From: Lumnitzera littorea
Taxonomy: Eukaryota; Streptophyta; Magnoliopsida; Myrtales; Combretaceae
Assembly: GCA_024138015.1 (NCBI GenBank)
Contig: JAMXBB010000011.1
Span: forward strand, 40,044,542-40,108,541
Length of the DNA: 64,000 bases
Direction of reading: 5' to 3'
This document shows, in pieces, positions 11,551-22,785 of the stretch. How positions within the stretch are numbered: the first letter of the stretch is position 1; every line of letters starts with the position of its first letter. The notes under the pieces are model-generated. The model was not told the DNA's origin. It made no database searches and saw only the letters and a list, made by a program, of their open reading frames with translations. Both the position numbers and the translations under genes were made by a program.

Positions 11551-14272
11551 CCTCTACTCTCTAATTTTTAGAAATTTCAAGGTAATCAAACCAATTGGAC
11601 TAAATTCATTACTTCAGTAAAATTTTCTACACTTAATATTTATGGTTCAAGTGTTGTTGGATAGGTTTTATAAACAGTTACTTTCTGAAGAAGTTATTGA
11701 GTCTACTTTTGAGTTTAAGAAACCCTAAGTTTTTTGATAATCTTTGGTATAAGGATTATTGCAAACCAAAATTTTCATTTACCCTAAGTATTATCTAAAT
11801 TTAGTTAGTTGTTTAGATCATATCTAATCTTGGTATTCAAGATTGATCTCAGGTTTATTATCTTAGTATTATGGTTTATTGTTAATCTGATTATTTCTTT
11901 TCTACAAGTCTTACTTATATTGCTATAGTATAGTTTTGTTAGATAAGTATCCATCTATTGTTTTGAGGATCCATTGCTATTCCTATCTTTTTATTGTCTA
12001 ACTTTATGTAGTGGTATAGTATTTGATTAACAGTTATCCTTACTTAATTATATCCTTATACTATGAGTTTCTTATTTATTTAAACTCTTACAAGGGATAT
12101 CTAAGTCATTCCATTACAACTATTATATCTTTTCATGTTACGTTAGATGTATTTAAATTCCTTTAACTCTTTTTATGGTGCCTAATACATTTGGAATCAT
12201 TTGATTAAGAAACCTACTTATACTATCCCAAATGTCCCTAGCATCTTAACACTTACCCATTAATTCATTATCTATCTTATCTCCCATCCTCTATTCGACT
12301 GTACAAATTCAATGTAGTCAATATTTTACCTTTTATGACAACTTTTGCCTTAATCAAAATTCTTGGTTCTATCAATGGTCATTCATATCCTGATTGCTTC
12401 TTTTATAGTTAATACAAATTTGTCTTATTCCTATCCCAATTACATTTTTCATTCCATGATTGTTGTGCTGTTGTTCCAAGCATTAATTTTATATTTCATG
12501 TCACTAGTACAAATGTCAACAATGGTAGGCTTGGTAAATCTTGATTGTTCTCTATCTTGAATTCAAATGAAATAGTGGATGGCTTAAATAAGTTGGACTT
12601 GATGTGACTTGACAAAAACTTATACGACTTTTGACCAAGTGGACTCATGAAACATCTCTAATTGATGTGACTCAAATTTGTTGAACATGACATAACTCGA
12701 ATAAAACAAAAACAGAAGACTCAATCTAAGAGACTTGAGGACCATCAATTTGCCAATCTCTTTATGTTTACCCAAATGTGCATATGAGAAATATTACCCT
12801 ATAATGTTTAACTATACTTCGCATCATAATTACTATATTCCCCCTCTTGTAATATAGTTGATTAGAGATTACAAATTTTGTTAGAGTTTCTTTACCTCTT
12901 TTTTTTTTATTTTCTATTTTTGTTCCTCTCTCTCATTGGGTTCTTACTACAAAGAGTGAAGTTAGCCAAATGATTATTGAGCAAGGCTTTCTTTACTATC
13001 ATTTAATGTAATTACGGCATGCACTTATTACTTACTTCCCCTTGTGAGCGGTTATAGAATTTCATTTAATTCAATTATATGTTTAATACCTTGGGTTAGG
13101 ATTTGTATTTTAGTCAAGGGTCTTTACTTTCTAACATCCTAATCATAAAATATTATGGTCACTCTAAAATCACTACTTCATCTTAGGATAATTTTGTGAA
13201 ATTAATTACCAATGGTATTTTTCTCGATTAAGATTGATATATCATAGAATTTGAGGATCTACTTCTAAGATGTATCATGGAATATGTATTAAATTGATGG
13301 TGTAATTGAGGTTTCAAATGGGTCAATATAAGATCTTCTCTTAGTCTAATCCTTCAAAGTGGAGGGTGATTACCTGCAACTTCATTTTAGATTTTTTTTT
13401 TCAATAATTTAAAAGGAACAAGTTTAGCATTTATATAATTGCACATTTGGGTTTAGTGTTATTCCTAATTCCTAGATATGCTAGATTTAATTATAACCTT
13501 ATTCTACTAAACTAAAAATCCTATTCAAATTACTATTTAGTACTCAGAGTCAGAATGTACTATAGATAATTAAAATATCTCAGAAAATCAGAAATATCAT
13601 CAAGAGTCATAATAGTTCCTAATACATATAAAAACCACTAAGCTTATCGTATTAAACAACAATTATGTTTTGTTGGGTTTTCTTGCCTGAAGTCATTTTC
13701 TCTATAATACTAACTATTCAATTACCATAATCGATATAAATCCAATTCAATTGCCCTTTTCAACTTTAAGCTTCACTTTTAATTCCTCAATCTATACCTT
13801 GATAATATATTTTTGAAAATTGTTGGAATATTTATAACTTCATATGCCTTCTTCTTAACACCTACAACATTATTATTCTTAGCAAGCCTTTCCTTCAAGT
13901 TCACCTCTTGACTTTTTGAATTAGGTTCTACATTACTTTCTTATTCAACTTTACACCTTATAATCTTATTGAATTTCCATACTTTGAGCCTACACTCTAA
14001 TGTTTCCTACCACAACAGTTTAATGCCTAACCCCAAATACCTGTTCCCAGCTCAGATTAAGATAATCAAGTCATAATCTTTTCCTACTCAATTACGTATA
14101 CTTTTGACCATCCCAATTTGATCATTATTCTTAACTATTTCTATTCCAACTCCATACGTTCAAAAATTATCAATACTCTACATTACTTATATACCAATAG
14201 TATTAATCAATTTGCTTCACATATGGTGATATTCTTTTATAGGTGTAAGCATCTTAATATATTAGAAAAAAT
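11551..14272. other. No gene seen; decayed repeat DNA
   Basis: AT-rich sequence with stops in all frames. Short open frames such as 12363-12560 are hydrophobic and show no family motif. It may be the interior of the element whose primer-binding site lies at 16252, but no gag or pol motif is readable. Confidence 0.5.
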
Positions 14273-14606
14273 GCAAGTAACTTTCTTAAACTTTGACTTA
14301 GGTATGAATTAACCCTTTAAACTTTCAAAGTATAGTTTTTTACCCCTTAAATTTTGATAAATTAGCAAACAACCCCCATAAATTAAGAATAACCCTCTTA
14401 AACTTTGATTTTGGTATGTAAAAACTTCCTAAACTTATTGAAATGTACTTTAAAGCTCTCTAAAGTTTGACCATATTGTGACATTTTTTAAGTAAAAAGG
14501 AAATGTCCTTTATAATGCTAATTTATATAAGTTTATGGGGTCAAAAACCATACTTCGAAAGTTTTTGGATCTGTACCTAAATCAAAATTTAGGGAGAGTT
14601 ATTTGC
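14273..14606. mobile_element. MITE with about 38-bp terminal inverted repeats
   Basis: The left end reads GCAAGTAACTTTCTTAAAC and the right end, reverse-complemented, reads GCAAATAACTCTCCCTAAAT. The similarity continues through TTTGA(C/T)TTAGGTA, giving imperfect inverted repeats of about 38 bp. A copy of the terminal motif (CCTCTTAAACTTTGATTTTG) also recurs inside near 14390. Size is 334 bp, with no coding potential. I could not fix the target duplication, so the superfamily is open. Confidence 0.65.
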
Positions 14607-16251
14607 AATTATCCCTAATATATTTGACACAAATGCATCTACAATCAATGTAAGGAGCCAATATGTTAACTCACTTTTTGTGTAATTAACATCTTGATTA
14701 TATTATGTAATTACATTCGATAATGTATTTCAATGCTACACATTTTATTCATATATATATATATATATATATCTTTAAACAAGAATCCTTAGACCCATAT
14801 GGTTTATAAACATTTTGAACAAAAGTCTAGTACTGATATCTTGTAGAAATATATCATAACACTTGATAACATGAACATAAAGTCAATGCTTTTTAATCCA
14901 ATATTTTAGAAGAATCTCATTTGACGACATATATTCTTCAATCCTTTAAAGAGGTATAGATAGTTTCTATAAGGTTTTTATGAAATGTTATATTGAAGCG
15001 TGAATTTCCATTTAACTTACTATCGATACCTCTTTTCATATGTTATTTATTTTTTGAAAAGGACACAACATCCAAATTATTCAATAGAGAGTTGGCTACC
15101 TATCTAGAAACCTTGTAAATCGATACTTCTCTTCCATATTAGTCTTAGCAATAGGTTACATATGATTTTTAGAGGACCCTAAGTTAAGTTGTCAATTATA
15201 TGTCTTTAGGTATGAGCAAAATCCAAACAAGATGTTGTTACCCATAAAAAAATTACTATCATCTTGATATCTTTTGTATTCTTTTAAATTCGATAACTAT
15301 CAACACACCATATACTTTATTTCCATCGAACATTATTATTGAGAGCCATCACTTAAAGGTTACTATAATTTTTCTCACTTATTTATTCTTGTCTATTTAT
15401 CTTAGAATCATCTAATTATCTTTCCACGGCACTTCTAGGTTAGATCATACCTCAAGGATTACCTCAGGCTCACTTCATGCATCAATTCCTAGCCTAAGTT
15501 CTATGTATCAAATTCTTTCATGTTTTCATCTACTTGACATTTTGACTCACATTCTAACCTACATAAGACCCTTCTGAAATCATCAAATCACCTAATTTCA
15601 ACAACAACTCTTTTGTTTTTACATTCATCAAAATAGTTCATCGTCCTAATACTCCTTTATAACCATAAAATTACACATGCAAATCAAACTACTCAGTAAA
15701 TCATCCATTTTATGTATTTCCAACACATTACTTCTATGTTAAACCAGAATTACTCAAGATTCAACTTCATAGACAAGAAGTAGCATTGTCTTCAAACAAT
15801 TAAGCTAGTGAGCATTTCCAGGAATGTGTGTGATATATCCATGAGTGCATAATTTACAACTATTGGTTTGGTTTATCTAAACCTTCCTTCTTCCTTTTCA
15901 ACATTACTTAATCAATCAACTCTAACAACAACCTTAGAAATCATATTTTACATTCTACAAGTGGTTCTTTTCTGTCTTAATTAGAATCCAGTTAAGATAA
16001 TATAAATACCTCCTTGCAACTTTATAAGTTTATTAGATAAAAGTTATCGTCTTTTATAGTTGAAAAATGTTATTAACGTATCTTATCTTTTTTGGATGTA
16101 CAAGTAGTAAATACAAACCTATAGTCTAAATCTTTTACAACCCACTTATATCCTACTCTCAATGTTTGCCTATGTCTAGTTGATTTTATTTACGATGCTT
16201 TAAAGTTAATTTTTAAAAATTATGCTTGAAGCAAGTTCTTAAGATTAATGC
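14607..16251. other. No gene seen; AT-rich retroelement-like interior
   Basis: A perfect (AT)n run lies at 14751-14772. The rest is AT-rich with no readable protein motif. Because a primer-binding site and LTR end follow at 16252-16265, the right part is probably the leader region of a minus-strand LTR element. Confidence 0.5.
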
Positions 16252-16261
16252 TTTGATACTA
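16252..16261 (-). other. Primer-binding site (family C element)
   Basis: The plus strand reads TTTGATACTA, the complement of a TGGTATCA-type site with one change. This site pairs with the 3' end of initiator tRNA-Met and is usual for plant Ty3/gypsy elements. It lies 3 bases from the LTR end at 16265, in the order expected for a minus-strand element whose interior lies at lower coordinates. Confidence 0.6.
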
Positions 16262-16264
16262 ACT

Positions 16265-16813
16265 TAGAATTGTCATGCTCCAAAGAGGTGGAGTCACAGT
16301 AGCCCCGTTGTGTGAACCATTTTAGAATAGAAGCTAACCTCATAGTTGCTATCGTAGACTAAGTTTACACTAGGTGAATCTAACTCAACTACTTTGATGC
16401 ATCCAATTCTTTACTTATCTGTCATAAACTTGTCGTGTAATCTTTTAAGATGATTATAAAACTGAATTTCATAATCAAAGTTTTTCAAAAGAATTAGGTT
16501 GCAGTTATACAATAAATTATTCAAAGGTTACAAATACCTACAAAATTTATATTTGTAAGAGAAACAATACTACGTTTAAGAAGTGAGTTATAAAAGTTCA
16601 TAGGTTTACCAAACTTAATAACCATGTTAGTAATGGAAAAATAGAGGGTCACTAAGGAGACCCTACTAGTTTTACTTAAAGTTTAGTAAAATTGATGCTT
16701 AGGACACAATTTAGCCATTTTTTCATAATTCTCACTTTCCTATTCTCGTGATCAATCTTCTAGATTTGGATAGCTTGCTAGAATTTTATTCTAAACATGC
16801 AAGACCATTGTAG
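16265..16813 (-). repeat. LTR fragment, family C, second copy (5' LTR)
   Basis: This is a diverged direct repeat of 4879-5388. It sits next to a primer-binding site, so it is the 5' LTR of a minus-strand element. The copy is cut off near 16813, where a TG microsatellite and then the LTR of another element begin. That suggests the later element or a rearrangement removed the rest. Confidence 0.65.
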
Positions 16814-16818
16814 GGGAA

Positions 16819-16846
16819 TGTGTGTGTGTGTGTGTGTGTGTGTGTG
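16819..16846. repeat. (TG)n microsatellite at an element junction
   Basis: An uninterrupted run of 14 TG units lies exactly between the truncated family C LTR and the LTR of the gag-only element. Confidence 0.9.
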
Positions 16847-16849
16847 ATT

Positions 16850-19800
16850 GATGCGGCAATCTACAGTGACCAAAACCATGAAGAGTTGGAATCACCTATC
16901 GAACAACAAGAAAAGGTATCTAAATTCTAATAATCATAAAGCCACTAGAAACTTTAAAAGTGCAATTTGACTATGCTTCTTACTTTTCTAAACTTATCAT
17001 TCTACTTTCTCAACTCAATGGAGTACTCTGCACTTGAATCCTAACCTAAGCCTAACTCTATAAGACTAGCAAAAGAAACTATTGGGAAGTAAGCTACAGC
17101 TAGCTTACTAAGTACCCTTCCTACCTTACTATCAAACAATAACAAGTAACTTATTTATCAAATATATGAATGCATGTATAAGCATATGCAGTGCAAATAG
17201 TGTATACAGTTGATCAGTAACTGCATACAAACAATTTTATGCTTACTATTGTCCGGGTTGGAAAGTATTTAGGTACGTTAGGACCTAGGTCACTACATCT
17301 ATCATTCGAACAAATATTATCTTCTCTTGGTAGGCCTAAAGCAATGGACATGACTTGACCTCAAGTAGAGGGCGATACTCCCAAGAGCTAAGTAGATCTT
17401 AACGGTCGAGGTAAGAACATGTCGTACGTGTGCATCCTATGATACAACAATAACATACCACAATAATGGATCAATATGCATGATCTCCCACTTCATTGTA
17501 TAATATTGATGCTCTTTGGTAATAATGCAAAAGCATGTGATGTATGACTGGTTTATTTAAAGTTTAGATAATTATTAATTTGATTTACAGGTGACTAATC
17601 AATATATATAATAGACACTTCAAAGTCCTATAAGCTAATGTAGCAACCAACTCGTCGATTTGATATATTATGGCATTTTAGTACACAAGTACAACCAATA
17701 TAAGCACATGCAAATACCCTAATTCTCTAAGCATAATAGTTTTCATAGATACGATTAATTAGTAAACTACATTACAAGCAAATACAAGATAAGACAGAGA
17801 TTGGTATACTCATTCAGCCTTGAAGTCTAGTATTTCTAGTGGCCCTTGTTAGTCACAAACTTGGTATCCTGAATTATTTTGGTAAGGTAATTAAAGTAAA
17901 TAAGACATCTTAAACTTAATCTATTTCTTAACCTCACTATAATTTCTCTATTTCTACCTATTTTGTATTTCAATAATAACTATCTCATTTAAATGTTTTA
18001 GGCTTTATTTTTAGTCTAATTTCTATAACTCTTAACTTGAGCTTTGATTTTACTCTTGTGGGCTTAAATAGGCCCTTTTTGCTAGTTTTAAGTCCTATTT
18101 CATAAAGGGGCATATAGGGAGCGGCTTCAATGGGCTTTTGGACTTAGTGAGCCTTTAAGGTATTATTTTATAAGTCCATTAACTTAGGGGTCAGATCTGG
18201 TCCTATAGTCATTAGGCTATATCTTTAGTCTTTTTATGGGGTTTTAGGCCTAAGCTCACTAAAAGCCCTAAGATAAGTCCATTTTCTAGATGGAGTCAAA
18301 TCTGGTTCTTTTCATTTATTAGGCTTCTAATCTTATTTCTAAGGCCTTAATATCTAATTAAACTAGTTTAGGTCTAATTTGCATTTTAGGGCCCTAAACT
18401 TGATTCTAACTTGTTCTAATGAGCTAAATATCCTAATGAGTCCACTAAATAACCCATTTTACCAAATATTCTAGATTTGGTCTTATTTAATTTAAGGGTT
18501 CCAAATTAATTTCTCTAAGCCTATATGTCATTTTAGGCCATTTTATGCTTATAGGATCTTGTTTAACTACTTAACTCCAATGATTGAGTCCTAAATCCTA
18601 ATTAGCATTAATTAATTATGTAATTAACATATTAAACTAGAATTTACAGCTTACTTTCCTAAGTAAAGGAGGCAGTTGAAGAGAGTTTTTAAGGAGATTT
18701 TAACTATTTATCTATACAACTTATTGTATAGATATTGAAACACTATTAAGATTTGTTTTAAGCTAAGTCTTTCTAAGATGAATATGAAAAATAAATAGTC
18801 TGATGGAGATTATACTATTCATGTGTTGGCCCTAGCATGTAGTGGGGGGTTTTATGGTGGTTTCTTATTATTTTATTAAGTTACTTACATAAAACTATCT
18901 CTTACACTTTTATAATACAATTAACAAACTAGTTAAGTATATGAATGGAGATGTCATTATATGGTTCTAAAATAACATGTATATGATTATAACATGTTTA
19001 TCTAGTATTTTTAATTCTAAATTGTCAAGATATCATAGGTATAATAAGTATAAATAGAAAACTTAGGTTGGTTAGTTTTACCTTAGATTAGTTTGCACAA
19101 TTTTTAACTTTCTCACTAGAAGACAAAGTTGAAATGTGCTTCTTTAGAGGCAAGGGTTTGTCGACAAGAAACTAGGGGATGTAGTGGCTCAAATGGTAGT
19201 ATCCTTTTGTTGCTTGAATTCGTGTGGTGGTGGTAATCTTAAAAGGTGCTAATGTGCGCAGGGTGGTCCAATATCTCCTTATGTTTTCTTCTCTTTTTCC
19301 TTTGATTTTTGATTGGGTTTCTTGAAAGTGTTTTTTAGGTTTTTATAAGAGTGAAAAATGGAGTAAAATGAGGGTTTTAAAGGGGTGAAATTTCATATCA
19401 AGGTGGTAGGATATATGAGGACAAAACCTCTCCTCTTTTAGTTACCAAGTACTAGCTTTAAGTTGAGACTAGTTGCTTTTATGACTTTTGTAAAATAAGA
19501 GAAGAATTTATCTCCAAAATATCCCAATTGCTGACTGATCTTCTTGTCTTGTCTCCCTAATTGATCTTATCTATTTCTTAACTAAGAAGACTATGGTTGG
19601 TAGTGGATTAAAGGGTAATTAAGGTAATTAATTGCAATCATACTTAATTAAGTAATTTAAGTCTAATTAGGGTATAATTGGGATCTTGCCATATTTTGTC
19701 ACTTTAATGAAGTTCATTGATCTATATTATTTCATTTGTTAGAGTCTTTTAGTATCTGGGACTAATTAGGGTTTGGGACCACGTACGAGATTAACGATTT

Positions 19801-21039
19801 AAGAATTCCAAGCGATTAGAGAAATTATTTACGATTAGCAAATAGTTTAATGATATACTTAGGGTTTATTAGTTGAATTAGGGTTTTGGACTTCCAATTA
19901 AAGTTTTAGTCAGTTTATTGATATTTTCCTAGAGTTCTAAGGTTTTTCGCGTATTAGGGTTTTTAAGGTCTTATGCGTACCATTAAGGTTTTTAGGTTTT
20001 ACTCTTTTCAGAGTTTTTCAACTTATTATTTAAGGTTTGTGACTTTTTATTTGGGGTTCAATGGTTTTATTTAAGAATTTTATTATTATATCTTGAGCAG
20101 TTTTAGGGATTACCTATTAACTCCTGTATCCAACTCCAAGTTTGGATTTGAAAGTTTGTCGGGTTCATATTATCTCCATAAGTATAATGTTGGCATTACT
20201 AAGGAGATATTTTCATATATTTACTTCGGTTTCATATGATTAATCACTCTTGACTTATAATTATTTATAATGTAAGACTTGATTAGTTGATTAGGGTGTA
20301 ATTAAGTTTTTTAATCTTAATTACTTGTACATTTGGCACAAATTGGGTGCATTTTTGGGCTCAATGTGTCAAATTGAGCTAGTTAAGCTCATTGGATCAT
20401 CTTGTCTAATTAGTTTAAGGAATTGGGACAATTTTGGTTGTTCAAATACGATTTAGAGGTAGATTAGGGTTTTAGGAAATTAAGCGATTTGTCTCAAATT
20501 AGTGAATAGTTTTACTATTTAATTAGAGTAAAATAGTTAGATTAGGGTTTTTGACACTAGATTAGGGTTTTACATTCATTTTAAAGGTTCGCATGTATTA
20601 AGGTTTCAATTAAGATTTTAGTATTCGAAGGTTCATTTAAGGGCTATAGTTTTCATTTCAGGATTTTGAATTCATTGTATGGATTATCTATATCAATATT
20701 CATTTTTGGCTTACTTTACCCTTCATTAATTTCGAGGAGCTCTCGTGGGCTTCACCTATTAATCTCTTTCCCATTAGGGTTTGGGGTTGGTTTGGTTAGA
20801 TTATGTTGACCTTTGGAGTTAACATTAGTTATTGGGATTTGTTTATGGTATTTTAGGACTTTAAGCATATGGGTCAAATTAGGGCTAAGATTGCCATTTT
20901 AGGTTTTAGGAATATGAGTTTGGGTTTTTGAGAGTATTCTCTTAAGTTGAAGGTTAGTTATCTTGTCAATGCTAAGGGTATCATTTAGGAAATTTGATTA
21001 ACTTCTAAACCCTTATCGAGGAAATTTGCACAGTTTACA
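16850..21039 (-). repeat. 3' LTR of the gag-only Ty3/gypsy element (about 4.2 kb)
   Basis: Positions 16850 to about 19425 are a direct repeat of about 22950-25692, with clear similarity throughout. The right edge is set at 21039 because the sequence there reads CAGTTTACA followed by TCCTTCCCCT, an LTR terminus next to a polypurine tract on the minus strand. A GTTTTGTCCTCGAAAC motif follows, resembling one common just inside the 3' LTR of plant chromoviruses. About 160 bases of the other end are missing compared with the second LTR. Part of the region (about 19640-20060 and 20290-20700) looks like a degenerate internal duplication. Confidence 0.7.
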
Positions 21040-21049
21040 TCCTTCCCCT
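21040..21049 (-). other. Polypurine tract of the gag-only element
   Basis: The plus strand reads TCCTTCCCCT, a purine run on the coding strand, directly beside the LTR terminus. It is the expected plus-strand primer of reverse transcription. Confidence 0.55.
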
Positions 21050-21163
21050 GTTACAATAAGTTTTGTCCTCGAAACTTGATAATAACAATCTCTCATCCCA
21101 ATATTCTTATGGTTTCCTTCTTTTGCATACATGAGCCCTTAATTCTTGGTTCCAAATCAAGCA

Positions 21164-21166
<3 letters not shown>

Positions 21167-21208
<42 letters not shown>

Positions 21209-21216
21209 GTATGTAT
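21167..21216. repeat. (AT)n then (GTAT)n microsatellite
   Basis: About 15 AT units run into about five GTAT units, inside the interior of the gag-only element where pol would be expected. Confidence 0.85.
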
Positions 21217-21389
21217 AACCATTAGACTTTTACTACACATAAGATATAGTCTTCATTACCAATAATACTTCAAAATTATCTTGATAAGTTCATACCATTT
21301 CCTTCTAATTTACAATATCCATTATTCAAGCTTACATCTTAAAGTTCCTTGAAAGGTTACTTGGTTGTCTTCTGTACGGCTTAGTTTTG

Positions 21390-22115
21390 GGGCACTTAGA
21401 AAAGATAGGTCAACGATCTCTACGATTGTAAAGCACCTTACTCTGCATGGGACACCACTTGTTCTTATGTCCAACCTTCCTACAACAATAACATTTATGT
21501 TGTAGTCATAAGCAATTTCTTGAGCGATGCTCTTGACTACATTTCCAACATTCTACTCTAAAAGGCTTCTTTGTTATTGGCTCACCTAATGATAACATTG
21601 ATTCCTCAATCGACCTTTTTCCTTTGTTACTTAGGTTGTATTCTTTTTGGAATTCTCTTCTAAATTCACTCCAAGTAATGGGTTGAGGCAAAGCTCTTTT
21701 ATTGGAATTCCACCATACTCTGGTACCATGCTACAACATAAAGGTGCCATAGGTCAACCTCAAGTCTTCAGGGATCTCTTAAGCCTTAAATGATAGCTTA
21801 ACTTAGGCTAGCCAGTTTTTTGCCTCATAGGGGTCATTTCTCTTTCCTATGAAAAAGCTATTTCCTGGACAAAGTCAAAAAACTACTTTCTTGATGGTTC
21901 CAGTTCCTTTAGAATATCGTTCATATGGTCTAAGCCACCTTGGTGTCTTGGTGTCATGTGGTAGCATTATTCATTTGTACTACCCATGATCTTGTCAAGA
22001 CATTTTTGCTTTAAGTCAATATCATCCAACAATTCATTTATTGAATCATCCAATATCACATTAGGTGTAACTACTTTATTAGGTGTGTCATCCTTCAATT
22101 AAATCTGATTCCATT
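21390..22115 (-). pseudogene. Retrotransposon gag with two CCHC zinc knuckles, broken
   Basis: Gag forms the particle that packages element RNA. Read on the minus strand, an acidic N-terminal part (LDDSINELLDDIDL) leads into a retrotransposon-gag domain: FFIGKRNDPYEAKNWLA, then LRLTYGTFML, VWWNS and ITWSEFRREFQKEYNL. Two zinc knuckles follow, CWKCSQEHRSRNC (one residue short in spacing) and the canonical CYCCRKVGHKNKWC. Several TAA/TAG stops interrupt it, so it is a pseudogene. No protease or RT follows; the polypurine tract and LTR come instead. The gag style fits Ty3/gypsy of the chromovirus kind, with moderate certainty. Confidence 0.8.
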
Positions 22116-22771
22116 CATTTACACATGTTATGCCTATTTTTTAACTAGTAACTCTACACATTTCGACTTATAACTAAGCAACTATAGTGGTAAGTTATCT
22201 TTGAACCATTTTAAGATTTCATGACATTGCTTGCTAATTCTCCATGGCTCTACTATTATTGTTTTCTCGTTGGGTGTAAGGCTTGTAGTGTTAGATAGAA
22301 GGTTTAGGTACTTGGAGGCCTTTATGAAGGTGATATAACGGTTAACTATGCACTTCTATTGTAACATGCATGCATAAGATTTACTTTTAGTGTCTATGTC
22401 CCTTTTGGTGCTTCACTTCCATCTTTCTCTCAAGCAAGTTTAGCTTTAAGACTTAGTCGTGACTATTATAGGTTTTGGTCTTTATTACAATTTCCTTAGT
22501 ACGTTTTCTAATACATGTTGTCTTATTACCGGTTTTGATGTTATCATTACTATTGATTCTAGCATTTTACATTATCTTAGCACATTCATGAGACTCATTT
22601 GTAAGAGTTTTCTCATAGCAAATATGAAAGATCCCAGGGTGATAAATAGAAATAGATAGATATATATAACCCTAGAGCCTAAGACTTTTATTTATTATCA
22701 TGTTCCCTTTACCTACGTTCTACCCTATCTCACAATTTGGTAGGCTAGTCCTATTTTTGACAACTTAAAAC
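22116..22771 (-). other. Leader region of the gag-only element
   Basis: Lies between gag and the primer-binding site. I see no convincing coding sequence; the open frame at 22459-22659 on the plus strand has no family features. Confidence 0.45.
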
Positions 22772-22781
22772 TTTGATACCA
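22772..22781 (-). other. Primer-binding site of the gag-only element
   Basis: The plus strand reads TTTGATACCA, the exact complement of TGGTATCAAA, matching the initiator tRNA-Met type. The LTR begins 4 bases away at 22786. Confidence 0.75.
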
Positions 22782-22785
22782 CTCC

